DNA from: Plantactinospora endophytica
Lineage (GTDB): Bacteria; Actinomycetota; Actinomycetes; Mycobacteriales; Micromonosporaceae
Assembly: GCF_016862915.1 (NCBI RefSeq)
Contig: NZ_BONW01000013.1
Coordinates: 434,001-498,000 of the forward strand
DNA length: 64,000 nt
Direction: 5' to 3'
Positions 16,767 through 24,303 of the stretch are shown one piece after another; within the stretch, counting starts at the first letter, position 1; every line of letters begins with the position of its first letter. Both the position numbers and the translations under genes were made by a program. The notes under the pieces were generated by a model. The model ran no database searches. It had not been told where the DNA came from and was given only the letters and a program-made list of their open reading frames with translations.

Positions 16767-17710
16767 CGGTAGTGCACCCGCCGTTCCAGGATGCCGAACT
16801 GGACCGCCGTGCAGATCAGCATGATCGCCAGCAGTACCACCGCCTGCGCGCTCGCCCCGCCGAAGTCGGAGGACCCGAACGCGAACGCCCGCTCGTAGAT
16901 CGAGTAGACCAGGGTGGTGGTCGCGTCGTCCGGACCGCCCTTGGTCAGGATGTGGATCTGCCCGAAGCTCTGCAACGCGTGGATCGTGGAGACCACGACG
17001 AGGAAGAACAGCTGCGGGGAGAGCAGCGGAATGGTGATGCCGGTGGCCAGCCGCCAGCCGGTGGCGCCGTCGAGCCGGGCCGCCTCCACCACCTCGGGCG
17101 GGATCGCCGCCACCCCGGCGGAGAGCACCAGCACGTTGTAGCCGAGGTTCATCCAGACCGTGGCCAGGCCGACGGCGGGCAGCGCGATGGACGGGTCGGT
17201 GAGCCAGTCGACCCGGTCGATCCCGACCGCTCCGAGCAGGCCGTTCGCGATGCCGATCGCCGGGTTGTAGATGACGGCGAAGACCACCGACGCGGTCGCC
17301 ACGGAGAAGGCGAACGGCAGGGCGAAGGCGGTCCGCAGCACCCGTACGCCGCGTAGCCGCGCCTCCAGCAGCAACACCACGACGAGCGCGCCGACTATCG
17401 CGGGCAGCACGCTGACCAGCGTGAACAACGCCGTCGTCGCCAGTACTTCTCCGAACTCGCCCGACAACATCTCGGTGTAGTGGTCGAGACCGACGTACGT
17501 GCTCGGCGCACCGAAGATGTCGTTGCCGTGGGTGGAGAGATAGAACGTGCGGGCGAGGGGCCAGAAGATGAACAGGGCGAAGACCACGACCGATGGCAGA
17601 AGCAGCAGCCAGGAGAGTGGAGCTTCGCGTCGGGGCCGGTCACGCGCTGGCGCGGGAGGATCTGCGGTCGCGTCGGTCCGGGTGCGTTCGGCGGCTAGCG
17701 GGGGAGACAC
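16763..17710 (-). CDS. UgpA-like ABC importer permease
   Basis: A permease of about 315 residues with six helices and the EAA loop VVEAARLDGATGWRLATGITIPLLSP. The first helix is LSWLLLLPSVVVFALFIFWPL, preceded by a charged cytosolic tail, as in UgpA/MalF-type subunits. I chose the GTG at 17710 because TACTGT (minus strand, 17717-17722) lies exactly 6 bases upstream, the usual actinobacterial leaderless arrangement; ATGs at 17731 and 17746 are open alternatives without good ribosome sites. It is the first gene of the importer operon and is divergent from the PIG-L gene. Confidence 0.82.
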   Translation of the reverse strand: MSPPLAAERTRTDATADPPAPARDRPRREAPLSWLLLLPSVVVFALFIFWPLARTFYLSTHGNDIFGAPSTYVGLDHYTEMLSGEFGEVLATTALFTLVSVLPAIVGALVVVLLLEARLRGVRVLRTAFALPFAFSVATASVVFAVIYNPAIGIANGLLGAVGIDRVDWLTDPSIALPAVGLATVWMNLGYNVLVLSAGVAAIPPEVVEAARLDGATGWRLATGITIPLLSPQLFFLVVVSTIHALQSFGQIHILTKGGPDDATTTLVYSIYERAFAFGSSDFGGASAQAVVLLAIMLICTAVQFGILERRVHYR

Positions 17711-17776
17711 TTGCGCACAGTACCAACGCATTCGTCCCGATGGCATTGTTCTGGCTCGATCTTGATCTGGTGGTTA

Positions 17777-17786
17777 CCGGTACCGG
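17777..17786. promoter_or_regulatory. palindrome in the divergent importer/PIG-L gap
   Basis: CCGGTACCGG is a perfect 10-bp palindrome about 60 bp upstream of the UgpA-like start, in the 227-bp divergent gap. LacI/ROK-type operators of sugar importers are often of this kind, but no regulator gene is adjacent, so this is only a candidate. Confidence 0.22.
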
Positions 17787-17937
17787 ATCGTCCGGCCGGG
17801 CGGTCGGTTTCGGCCGGAACGGACCCGGTGGCCCGTCGTCCGGTCGCACCTTTCGGGACGCGGCTGACGAGGCGTCGCGCCGTACCGTGGTGTCCCTGGT
17901 CAGGGCATCGGCGGCGACGTCGAGGAAGATGGGTTCC

Positions 17938-18699
17938 ATGACTGCTGACACGCCCACCGTGCAGAACCCGCTCCAGCCCGTCGACGAGAGCTGGCAGCGC
18001 GGGCTCGCCATCGTCGCCCACCCGGACGACCTGGAGTTCGGCGCGGCGGCGGCGGTCGCCCGCTGGACCCGGCAGGGCAAGGAGCTCACCTACGTGCTGC
18101 TCACCAGCGGCGAGGCGGGCATCGACGGGATGGACCCGACCGAGGCCGGGCCGACGCGTGAGGCGGAACAGCGCGCGTCGGCGGCGATCGTCGGAGTTTC
18201 CCAGGTCGACTTCCTCGGGCTGCCCGACGGTGTCCTGGAGTACGGCGTCGCGCTGCGCCGCGACCTGAGCCGGGTGATCCGGAGGTACCGGCCGGACATC
18301 GTGATCACCAACAACTTCCGCGACAGTTGGGACGAGGGCGGCGACGCGTTGAACATGGCCGACCACATCGTCACCGGCCGGGCCGTACTCGATGCCGTCC
18401 GTGACGCGGCCAACCGCTGGGTGTTCCGTGACCAGCTCGACGAGGGGCTGGAGCGGTGGGGCGGCGTCCGGGAGGTGTGGGCGGCCGGCTCCCCGCTGTC
18501 GAAGCACGCGGTCGACGTCACCGACACCTTCGACCTGGGCGTCCGGTCGCTGGAGGCGCACGCCGCCTATCTGCGGGGTCTCGGCGCCGGGGACTTCGAC
18601 CCCGAGGAGTTCCTGGAGGGCTTCTCCCGGCAGACCGGCAGCCGCCTGGGTGTCCGGTACGCGGCCGGTTTCGAGGTCTTCCGCCTCGGCCTGCACTGA
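17938..18699 (+). CDS. PIG-L (LmbE) family zinc deacetylase
   Basis: A 253-residue deacetylase. The zinc site motif AHPDD (residues 27-31) and the later NMADHIVTG segment give the His-Asp-His set. The family includes MshB, which deacetylates GlcNAc-inositol in mycothiol synthesis, and many enzymes acting on N-acetylated sugars or lipids. The ATG at 17938 is 9 bases after GAGGAAG; an in-frame ATG at 17929 touches that site and is less likely. It faces away from the Ugp-like importer, which suggests processing of an imported N-acetylated or glycosidic compound (inference). Confidence 0.88.
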   Translation: MTADTPTVQNPLQPVDESWQRGLAIVAHPDDLEFGAAAAVARWTRQGKELTYVLLTSGEAGIDGMDPTEAGPTREAEQRASAAIVGVSQVDFLGLPDGVLEYGVALRRDLSRVIRRYRPDIVITNNFRDSWDEGGDALNMADHIVTGRAVLDAVRDAANRWVFRDQLDEGLERWGGVREVWAAGSPLSKHAVDVTDTFDLGVRSLEAHAAYLRGLGAGDFDPEEFLEGFSRQTGSRLGVRYAAGFEVFRLGLH

Positions 18700-18974
18700 G
18701 GTCGCCGCGCCGGTTCGGTGACCCCAACGCCGTGCCGGCGCTGGAGCCCACGGTGCCGGTGCTGCCACCGACCACCCACGCTCCGGTCATCGCTCCAGCG
18801 GCCCGTCGGGGACCGCCATTGCCGGCTCGCAAACCGGCGCCACCGAGGTCGGTGCGATCCGTCGTGCATCGACTGTCGTCGCACTCTGGATGCTCTATGC
18901 TTGCCGGCTGGATCAGCAGACAGGGACCGCGCCCGACCGCCGCCGGGCGGTGGAGCCGGTCAGACTGGAGCGAT

Positions 18975-19418
18975 ATGACCTGCCCGCACGCCGGACAATG
19001 CCCGCTGTTTCCGCTGCTCAAAGCCAGTCTGCGGAGCTGGCGGGAATACTACTGCGACACCGGGGACGGTTGGCGGGACTGTGCGCGGTACCGGTTGTCC
19101 CTGACCGGTGCCGTCGTGCCGATCGTCCTGTTGCCGAACGGCGCCAACGCGCAGCACCTGCGGGCCGCCGCTGCCCGTGTCGACCCGGCCGCACCGGCCC
19201 GACCGACGCCGCCAGGTGGGCCGGGGCGCGGTCTCCGGCAGCCGTCGGACCCGCCGCCGGCAGCCTTCTTCGAGCAGGCGTCGGCACCGGCCGGACCGCC
19301 GGCGCACCCGCTGTTTCCCCCCGCCGAGCAGACCCCCGCGAGCACCCCGGCGGAGTCGCCGCAACGACGGCGCCGCTGGTGGACCCGACTCACCGATTGG
19401 ATCTCAGGTCCCGCATGA
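18975..19418 (+). CDS. small protein with N-terminal four-Cys motif and Pro-rich tail
   Basis: A 147-residue protein. The first ~60 residues carry Cys3, Cys9, Cys27 and Cys36 (C-x5-C-x17-C-x8-C) within CPHAGQCPLFPLLK, YYCDTGDGWRDCARY and VVPIVLLPNG. The same Cys-rich module is found at the N terminus of other bacterial proteins and may bind a metal or iron-sulfur cluster. The rest is Pro/Ala-rich, ending in a basic WWTRLTDWI helix that could touch the membrane. GGAG precedes ATG 18975; the frame is open upstream to 18899 and beyond without similarity. Its stop overlaps the YeeE start (ATGA), so it is part of the sulfur-transporter operon, perhaps as a sulfur or redox partner. Confidence 0.6.
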   Translation: MTCPHAGQCPLFPLLKASLRSWREYYCDTGDGWRDCARYRLSLTGAVVPIVLLPNGANAQHLRAAAARVDPAAPARPTPPGGPGRGLRQPSDPPPAAFFEQASAPAGPPAHPLFPPAEQTPASTPAESPQRRRRWWTRLTDWISGPA

Positions 19419-20044
19419 GCAACTACTGGCCCTGGTGGGCAGGCGCCCTCGGCCTCGCCGTCGTCACCATCAACTACACCGTGAGCACCGACCGGTCGTT
19501 CGGGGTGTCGTCGGCGTGGGATCGCGTCCTGCACTGGCGCGAGGAGCGTCGTGCCGAACGGCTGGAGGCCCAGTTCACCGACGAGCGTGCCCTCACCGAG
19601 GCGCTCGCGGCGGCCACCGCCGAGCACTTCGGCACCCGCCCCGGCCCGACCGCCCCGCCGTACGCCGTCGACACGCAGGCGCCCGACCGGGCGGTGGAAC
19701 CGACCACGGCTACCCGCCCGGCGCCACTGGTCACCCAGGCCGCCCTGCTGCTGTCGATCCTCGTCGGCGGTTGGCTGGCGGCGGTCACGGCCGGACGGTT
19801 CGACCTCCGCCTGGACATGGGCGACGGCTTCCGCGAGATCGTCACCGACAGCCCACCCCAGATGGTCGGCGCCCTGTTCGTCGGCGGCATCCTCGTCGGG
19901 TTCGGCACCCGGCTGGCCGGCGGATGTTCCTCGGGCCACGGGCTCAACGGCTGTGGCCGGCTCCATCCGGACAGCCTCGTGGCGACAGCCGTCTTCTTCG
20001 GCACCGCCGTACTGGTGTCGTTCCTGCTCTGGAAGGTGGTGTGA
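19415..20044 (+). CDS. YeeE/YedE (TsuA-type) sulfur transporter, N-terminal half
   Basis: A 209-residue membrane protein. It has one N-terminal helix (WWAGALGLAVVTINYTV), a ~85-residue charged cytosolic insert, then helices containing the family signature AGGCSSGHGLNGCGRL. In TsuA a Cys in this position passes thiosulfate through the membrane. Single-chain TsuA homologues are about 330-400 residues; here the second half is a separate gene that overlaps by one base (TGATG). The long insert after TM1 is unusual. It probably takes up thiosulfate or another sulfur anion for Cys or mycothiol synthesis. Confidence 0.82.
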   Translation: MSNYWPWWAGALGLAVVTINYTVSTDRSFGVSSAWDRVLHWREERRAERLEAQFTDERALTEALAAATAEHFGTRPGPTAPPYAVDTQAPDRAVEPTTATRPAPLVTQAALLLSILVGGWLAAVTAGRFDLRLDMGDGFREIVTDSPPQMVGALFVGGILVGFGTRLAGGCSSGHGLNGCGRLHPDSLVATAVFFGTAVLVSFLLWKVV

Positions 20045-20460
20045 TGCGTACCCGGGGCGGACTTCTCATCGCCAACGTCATCGCCGGGCTCGCCCTCGGC
20101 TTCACCGTGGCGAACATCGGGTTCGGTGACTTCGCCGAACTGAACCGCATGTTCACGTTCCAGGACCTGCGCATGCTGGGCGCGTTCGCCGGCGGTGTCG
20201 CGCTCGTCGTCGTGGTCTTCGCCCTGATCCGGGTACGTCGTTCGCCGGGACGCATCCACAAGGGTGTGATTCCTGGTGCGGTGCTGTTCGGCGGCGGCTG
20301 GGCGCTCTCCGGCGGCTGCCCGGCGATCCCGATCGTCCAGGTGGCCAGCGGCTACGTCCCGGCGCTCGTCACGATCGGGGGCATCGTGGTCGGCACCTGG
20401 CTCTGCCGCTGGGTCAACGCCAGATACCTCCGCGTCGACGTGGGGTCCTGCGGCCGCTGA
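20044..20460 (+). CDS. DUF6691 / YeeE-type transporter, C-terminal half
   Basis: A 138-residue membrane protein with four predicted helices. ALSGGCPAIPIVQVASG carries the second conserved Cys of the YeeE fold, and ALGFTVANIGFGDFAELNRMF is the family's N-terminal signature. It completes the split transporter begun by the previous gene; their overlap of one base implies equal production. The last 47 bp overlap the 3' end of the histidine kinase gene on the other strand, so the two transcripts collide head-on. Confidence 0.82.
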   Translation: MRTRGGLLIANVIAGLALGFTVANIGFGDFAELNRMFTFQDLRMLGAFAGGVALVVVVFALIRVRRSPGRIHKGVIPGAVLFGGGWALSGGCPAIPIVQVASGYVPALVTIGGIVVGTWLCRWVNARYLRVDVGSCGR

Positions 20461-21274
20461 CGACCGCGTCCGCCGCCGACCTGTCCGGGCTGGCTGTCGC
20501 CGGCAGGGTGACCCGGACGGTGGTGCCCTGCCCGAGCGCCGAGGTGACGTCGACCGTGCCGCCGTGCGCGGTGACGATCGCCTCGACGATGGCCAGCCCC
20601 AGCCCCGACGAGCCACCGCCGTCGCGGCTGCGGCTGGGGTCGGCGCGGTAGAACCGCTCGAACACGTGCGGCAGATGCTCGGGCGCGATGCCGGCGCCCT
20701 CGTCGCGTACCGCGACCACCACCTGCCCGTCCTGACGGCTGACGGTGACCGTGACCGGGGTGCCGGGGCGGGTGTGCTGCACCGCGTTGCCGACGAGGTT
20801 GCGCAGCACCTGCTGGAGGCGTGGGCCGTCCCCGTCGACGACGGCCTCCGCCACCCCGGCCAGGGTGATGGCCCGGTCAGCGGTGACCACCCGGGCGTCG
20901 TCCACCACTTCGCCGGCCAGCGTCACCACGTCCACCGGCGTACGGTTCAGCGGCCGGGCCGCGTCGAGCTGGGCCAGCAGCGCCAGTTCGTCGACGAGCA
21001 GCCGCATCCGGCCCACCTCGGCCTGCATCCGTTCCATGGCGTGGTCGAGCTGCTCGGGGTCGCGCAGGCCACCCTGGACGTACAGGTCGATCCAGCCGTG
21101 CATGGTCGTCAGTGGGGTACGCAGTTCGTGGCTGGCGTCGGCGACGAAGCTGCGCAGTCGGTCCTCGGCCCGCCGCCGGGCATCGAACGCCTGCTTGACC
21201 GCGGCGGCGACCGCGGCCTCCGGCCCGGCGAGCAGCAGGACGAGGGTCAGCCGCCACCGGGACGACCGGTTCAC
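20414..21274 (-). CDS. sensor histidine kinase lacking its sensor domain
   Basis: A 286-residue kinase. The H-box VADASHELRTPL (His49), N-box NLVGNAVQH, G1 DEGAGI and G2 GGGSSGLGLAIV are all intact, so catalysis should be possible. What precedes the H-box is only 45 residues: a start typical of a first membrane helix (WRLTLVLLLAG) joined directly to the helix that normally follows HAMP (VKQAFDARRRAEDRLRSF). Relatives of this type have ~450 residues with two membrane helices, a periplasmic loop and HAMP, so an internal in-frame deletion is likely. The GTG start overlaps the regulator's stop (GTGA). It is the last gene of the MMPL-regulator-kinase unit. Confidence 0.85.
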   Translation of the reverse strand: MNRSSRWRLTLVLLLAGPEAAVAAAVKQAFDARRRAEDRLRSFVADASHELRTPLTTMHGWIDLYVQGGLRDPEQLDHAMERMQAEVGRMRLLVDELALLAQLDAARPLNRTPVDVVTLAGEVVDDARVVTADRAITLAGVAEAVVDGDGPRLQQVLRNLVGNAVQHTRPGTPVTVTVSRQDGQVVVAVRDEGAGIAPEHLPHVFERFYRADPSRSRDGGGSSGLGLAIVEAIVTAHGGTVDVTSALGQGTTVRVTLPATASPDRSAADAVVSGRRTPRRRGGIWR

Positions 21275-21960
21275 CGCCGCACCGGCCGCAGGCTGTAGCC
21301 GAACCCCCGCACGGTGTGGATCAGCGAGGGGCCGCCAAAGTCGATCTTGCGGCGCAGGTTGGAGACGAACCGCTCCACCACGCCCGCGTCGCCGCCGAAG
21401 TCGTACTGCCAGACGTGGTCCAGGATCTGCGCCTTGGAGACCACCCGCCCGGTGTTGGCCAGCAGGTAGCGCAGCAGTCGGAACTCGGTGGGGGAGAGGT
21501 CGACCGGACGCCCGCCCCGGGTCACCACGTGCCGCGCCTCGTCCAGCTCCAGGTCGGCGCAGCGCAGCACGCCGTCCGGCACCACCGGCGGTAGCCGGCG
21601 GGAACGCCGTAGCAGCGCCTCCAGCCGTGCGGCGACCTCCACCACGTCGAACGGCTTGCCGAGGTAGTCGTCGCCGCCCAGGCGCAGCCCGCGTACCCGG
21701 TCGTCCAGATCGTCGCGCGCGGTCAGGAACATCACCGGCACCTGTACGTCCCGTGAGCGCAACAGGTGCAGCAGGTCGAAGCCGTCCGTGCCGGGCAGCA
21801 TCACGTCCAGCACGATCGCGTCGGGCGTACGTGCCGTGATCGCGGCCAGCGCGGCCGGTACGTCGCCGACCGCCTCGACCTCGAACCCGGCGAACCGCAG
21901 CGCGGACAGCAGCAGCTCGCGCAGGCCCGGGTCGTCGTCCACCACCAGAATGCTGTCCAC
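21271..21960 (-). CDS. OmpR/PhoB-family response regulator
   Basis: A 229-residue regulator. The receiver domain has the acidic pocket VVDDDP, phospho-accepting Asp52 (IVLDVMLPGTDG), the switch Thr in FLTARDD and Lys in LGKPFD. The C-terminal winged helix shows VDLSPTEFRLLRYLLANTGRVVSKAQILDHVW and the wing HTVRGFGYSLR. The start is a GTG at 21960, 5 bases after the MMPL stop. The gene is coupled to both MMPL and the kinase, so it probably controls this transporter operon in cis. It resembles actinobacterial MprA/PrrA-like regulators. Confidence 0.92.
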   Translation of the reverse strand: MDSILVVDDDPGLRELLLSALRFAGFEVEAVGDVPAALAAITARTPDAIVLDVMLPGTDGFDLLHLLRSRDVQVPVMFLTARDDLDDRVRGLRLGGDDYLGKPFDVVEVAARLEALLRRSRRLPPVVPDGVLRCADLELDEARHVVTRGGRPVDLSPTEFRLLRYLLANTGRVVSKAQILDHVWQYDFGGDAGVVERFVSNLRRKIDFGGPSLIHTVRGFGYSLRPVRR

Positions 21961-21965
21961 GTCCC

Positions 21966-24116
21966 CTATCTCACCACCGGGACGGAAACGCGCCCGGTGA
22001 GCCGCGTGCCCTCCACGTCCAGCTTCGGCACCATCCGGTCGAGCCACCTGGGCAGCCACCAGGCGCGGTGCCGGGTCAGCGCCAGCACCGCCGGCACGAG
22101 CGTCATCCGGATCAGGAACGCGTCCAGCAGTACGCCGACCGAGAGGGCGAAGGCGATGGGCATCAGCGTGGCGTCGCCCGCCGGGACGAAGCTCGCGAAG
22201 ACCGCGATCATGATCAGGGCGGCTGCCGCGACCACCCGTGCCGAGGCCCGGAACCCGTGGGTGAGCGCGCGTTGCGGGTCGCCGCTGCGGGCGTACTCCT
22301 CGTGTATCCGGCTGACCAGGAACACCTCGTAGTCCATCGCCAGGCCGAACAGTACCGCCAGCAGGATGACCGGCATGAAGCTGATCACCGGCCCGGTGCG
22401 GGCGACCCCGACCAGATCGGCGAGCCAGCCCCACTGGAACACCGCGACCACCGTGCCGAGGGTCGCGCCGACCGACAGCAGGAAGCCCAGGGTCGCCTTC
22501 AGCGGCACCACCAGCGACCGGAAGGCCACCATCAACAGCAGGACGGCCAGACCCACGACGAGCAGGGCAAAGGGTACGAGCGAGGCGCTCAGCAGCGCGG
22601 AGATGTCGATGCCGAACGCGGTCACGCCGGTGACCCCGACGGACTTCCCGCCAACCGCTTCGAGTTCGGCGACCAGTCGTTCCGTACGTTCGTCCTGCGG
22701 CCCGGTCTCGGGGATCACCGTCAGCAGGGCGTACCGGCCGTCGGCGGAGAACTGCGGGCGTCCGGCGGCGGCCACCCCGTGCACCGCGCCGAGCCGCTCG
22801 GCCAGCGCCGTGGCGGCGCCCTGCCGGTCATCCTCGTCCGTCAGGTCGGCCAGGACCAGCAGCGGGCCGTTGAAGCCCGGCCCGAACGCGGCGGCCGTCA
22901 GGTCGTACGCCTGCCGTTGCGTGCTGTCCGCCGGCGCGGAACCGTTGTCGGTGAGCGCGAGCCGCAACCCCGGCGCCGGTACGGCCAGCACGCCGAGCGC
23001 CGCGACGACGGCGAGCGTCGTGACCAGCGGCCGGCGGGTGACCAGCCGGACCCAGCGCGCGCTCAGGGCGCGTCGGCCGTACCCGGTCTCCCGCCGGACG
23101 GCCCGCGAGCCGGGCCTCGGGCGCAGCCGGTCCCCGGCGAAGCCGAGCACGGCCGGGATCAGGGTGACCGCCACCAGCACCGCGACGACCACGGCGGCGG
23201 CTGCGGCCAGTCCCATCGCGGTCAGGAACGGTATCCGGACGACGGTCAGCCCGGCCAGCGCGATGACCACGGTGAGCCCGGCGAACACCACGGCGGTACC
23301 GGCCGTGCCGATCGCCCGGGCCACCGACTCGGCCACCGGCATCCCGGCCGCCAACTGCGACCGGTGCCGCGCGACGATGAACAGCGCATAGTCGATCCCG
23401 ACCGCCAGCCCCAGCATCAGGGCCAGGGCCGGCGCGGTCGTCGGCAGGGTCAGCAGGCCCGCTACCGTGGCCAGGCCGGCGACGGTCGCGGCCACCCCGA
23501 GCAGCGCGGTGAGCAGCGGCAGCCCGGCCGCCAGCAGCGAACCGAAGGTGATGACGAGGACGACCAGCGCGACCAGCAACCCCGCGGCCTCGGCGCCGTG
23601 GCCACCCTCACCCGAGCTGTCGCCGTACGCCGACCCGCCGACCTCCACCCGCAGCCCCGCCTCGCGGGCCGGCCGGAACACGTCCTCCAGCGCGCCGAGG
23701 GAGCCGTCCGCCAGCCGGGCCCGGCTCACGGGATAGTCCACGTACGCCAGGGCGACCCGACCGTCCGACGAGACCGTCTGCGCGGTGAACGGGTCCACCA
23801 CCGCGGCCACCTGCGGCGCCCTCGCGGCGGCGGCGAGGGTCTGCCCGATCACGGCTTCGTACTCGGCGACCCGGCCGCCGGCCGGCGCGACGAACACCAC
23901 CTGCGCGGCGGCACCCGACGAGGCGGGAAACTGCTCGGCGACGGTGTCCAGGGTCTGCTGGGCGCGCGTTCCGGGGATCGAGAAGTCGTCGGAGTACGTG
24001 CCGCCGACGGTGCCGGCGAGCGTACCGATGGCGACGAGAACGGCCAGCCAGGCCAGCAGAACGGTCCGGCGGCGCCGACAGGCCCAGGCGCCGAGCCGGT
24101 GGAGCGATGCGGCCAT
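21966..24116 (-). CDS. MMPL-family RND transporter
   Basis: A 716-residue membrane protein of the MmpL/ActII-ORF3 type: two repeats, each with an extracellular loop and a block of about five helices. TM4/TM10 motifs are visible as LMLGLAVGIDYALFIVARHRS (first repeat) and LFGLAMDYEVFLVSRIHEEYARSG (second repeat), which contain the Asp-Tyr pair used for proton relay. The C terminus FALSVGVLLDAFLIRMTLVPAVLALT is canonical. Substrates of the family are lipids, siderophores or antibiotics. The ATG at 24116 follows GGGAG, which is held in a hairpin. It heads the operon with a two-component system. Confidence 0.9.
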   Translation of the reverse strand: MAASLHRLGAWACRRRRTVLLAWLAVLVAIGTLAGTVGGTYSDDFSIPGTRAQQTLDTVAEQFPASSGAAAQVVFVAPAGGRVAEYEAVIGQTLAAAARAPQVAAVVDPFTAQTVSSDGRVALAYVDYPVSRARLADGSLGALEDVFRPAREAGLRVEVGGSAYGDSSGEGGHGAEAAGLLVALVVLVITFGSLLAAGLPLLTALLGVAATVAGLATVAGLLTLPTTAPALALMLGLAVGIDYALFIVARHRSQLAAGMPVAESVARAIGTAGTAVVFAGLTVVIALAGLTVVRIPFLTAMGLAAAAAVVVAVLVAVTLIPAVLGFAGDRLRPRPGSRAVRRETGYGRRALSARWVRLVTRRPLVTTLAVVAALGVLAVPAPGLRLALTDNGSAPADSTQRQAYDLTAAAFGPGFNGPLLVLADLTDEDDRQGAATALAERLGAVHGVAAAGRPQFSADGRYALLTVIPETGPQDERTERLVAELEAVGGKSVGVTGVTAFGIDISALLSASLVPFALLVVGLAVLLLMVAFRSLVVPLKATLGFLLSVGATLGTVVAVFQWGWLADLVGVARTGPVISFMPVILLAVLFGLAMDYEVFLVSRIHEEYARSGDPQRALTHGFRASARVVAAAALIMIAVFASFVPAGDATLMPIAFALSVGVLLDAFLIRMTLVPAVLALTRHRAWWLPRWLDRMVPKLDVEGTRLTGRVSVPVVR

Positions 24117-24122
24117 GACGGA

Positions 24123-24153
24123 GAACTCCCAGCGGTCGTGGATCAGGGAGTTC
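24123..24153 (-). promoter_or_regulatory. leader hairpin sequestering the MMPL ribosome site
   Basis: On the minus strand GAACTCCC (24146-24153) can pair perfectly with GGGAGTTC (24123-24130), with a 15-base loop. The second arm contains the GGGAG ribosome site of the MMPL gene, whose ATG starts 6 bases later. Folding would block initiation, so this may be a translational switch. Confidence 0.4.
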
Positions 24154-24218
24154 CAGCAGACCGCGCGTACCTGACGACCCGGCACCCGCGAACCTGACGG
24201 TTGCCTGACGGTCGGTCC

Positions 24219-24290
24219 CGGCGCCTTCCAGAGGGCGACGGTTGACGCCCGGCGCCTTTCCGGATGCGACGGTCGACTCCGGCGCTCCGT
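24219..24290. repeat. tandem repeat, about 2.3 units of 30-31 bp
   Basis: Units begin at 24219, 24250 and 24280 with the shared pattern CGGCGCCTT-CC-GA--GCGACGGT-GAC. The array fills the gap between the MMPL leader and the stop codon of the 772-residue gene. Confidence 0.5.
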
Positions 24291-24303
24291 TTCCGCCCGA
24301 CGG

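Noticed and set aside
16571-17356. 261-codon plus-strand frame opposite the permeases
   Set aside because: Arg/Gly/Asp-rich shadow of two clear ABC permease genes.
22068-24197. 709-codon plus-strand frame opposite MMPL
   Set aside because: His/Gln/Arg/Gly-rich shadow; the MMPL motifs are clear on the other strand.
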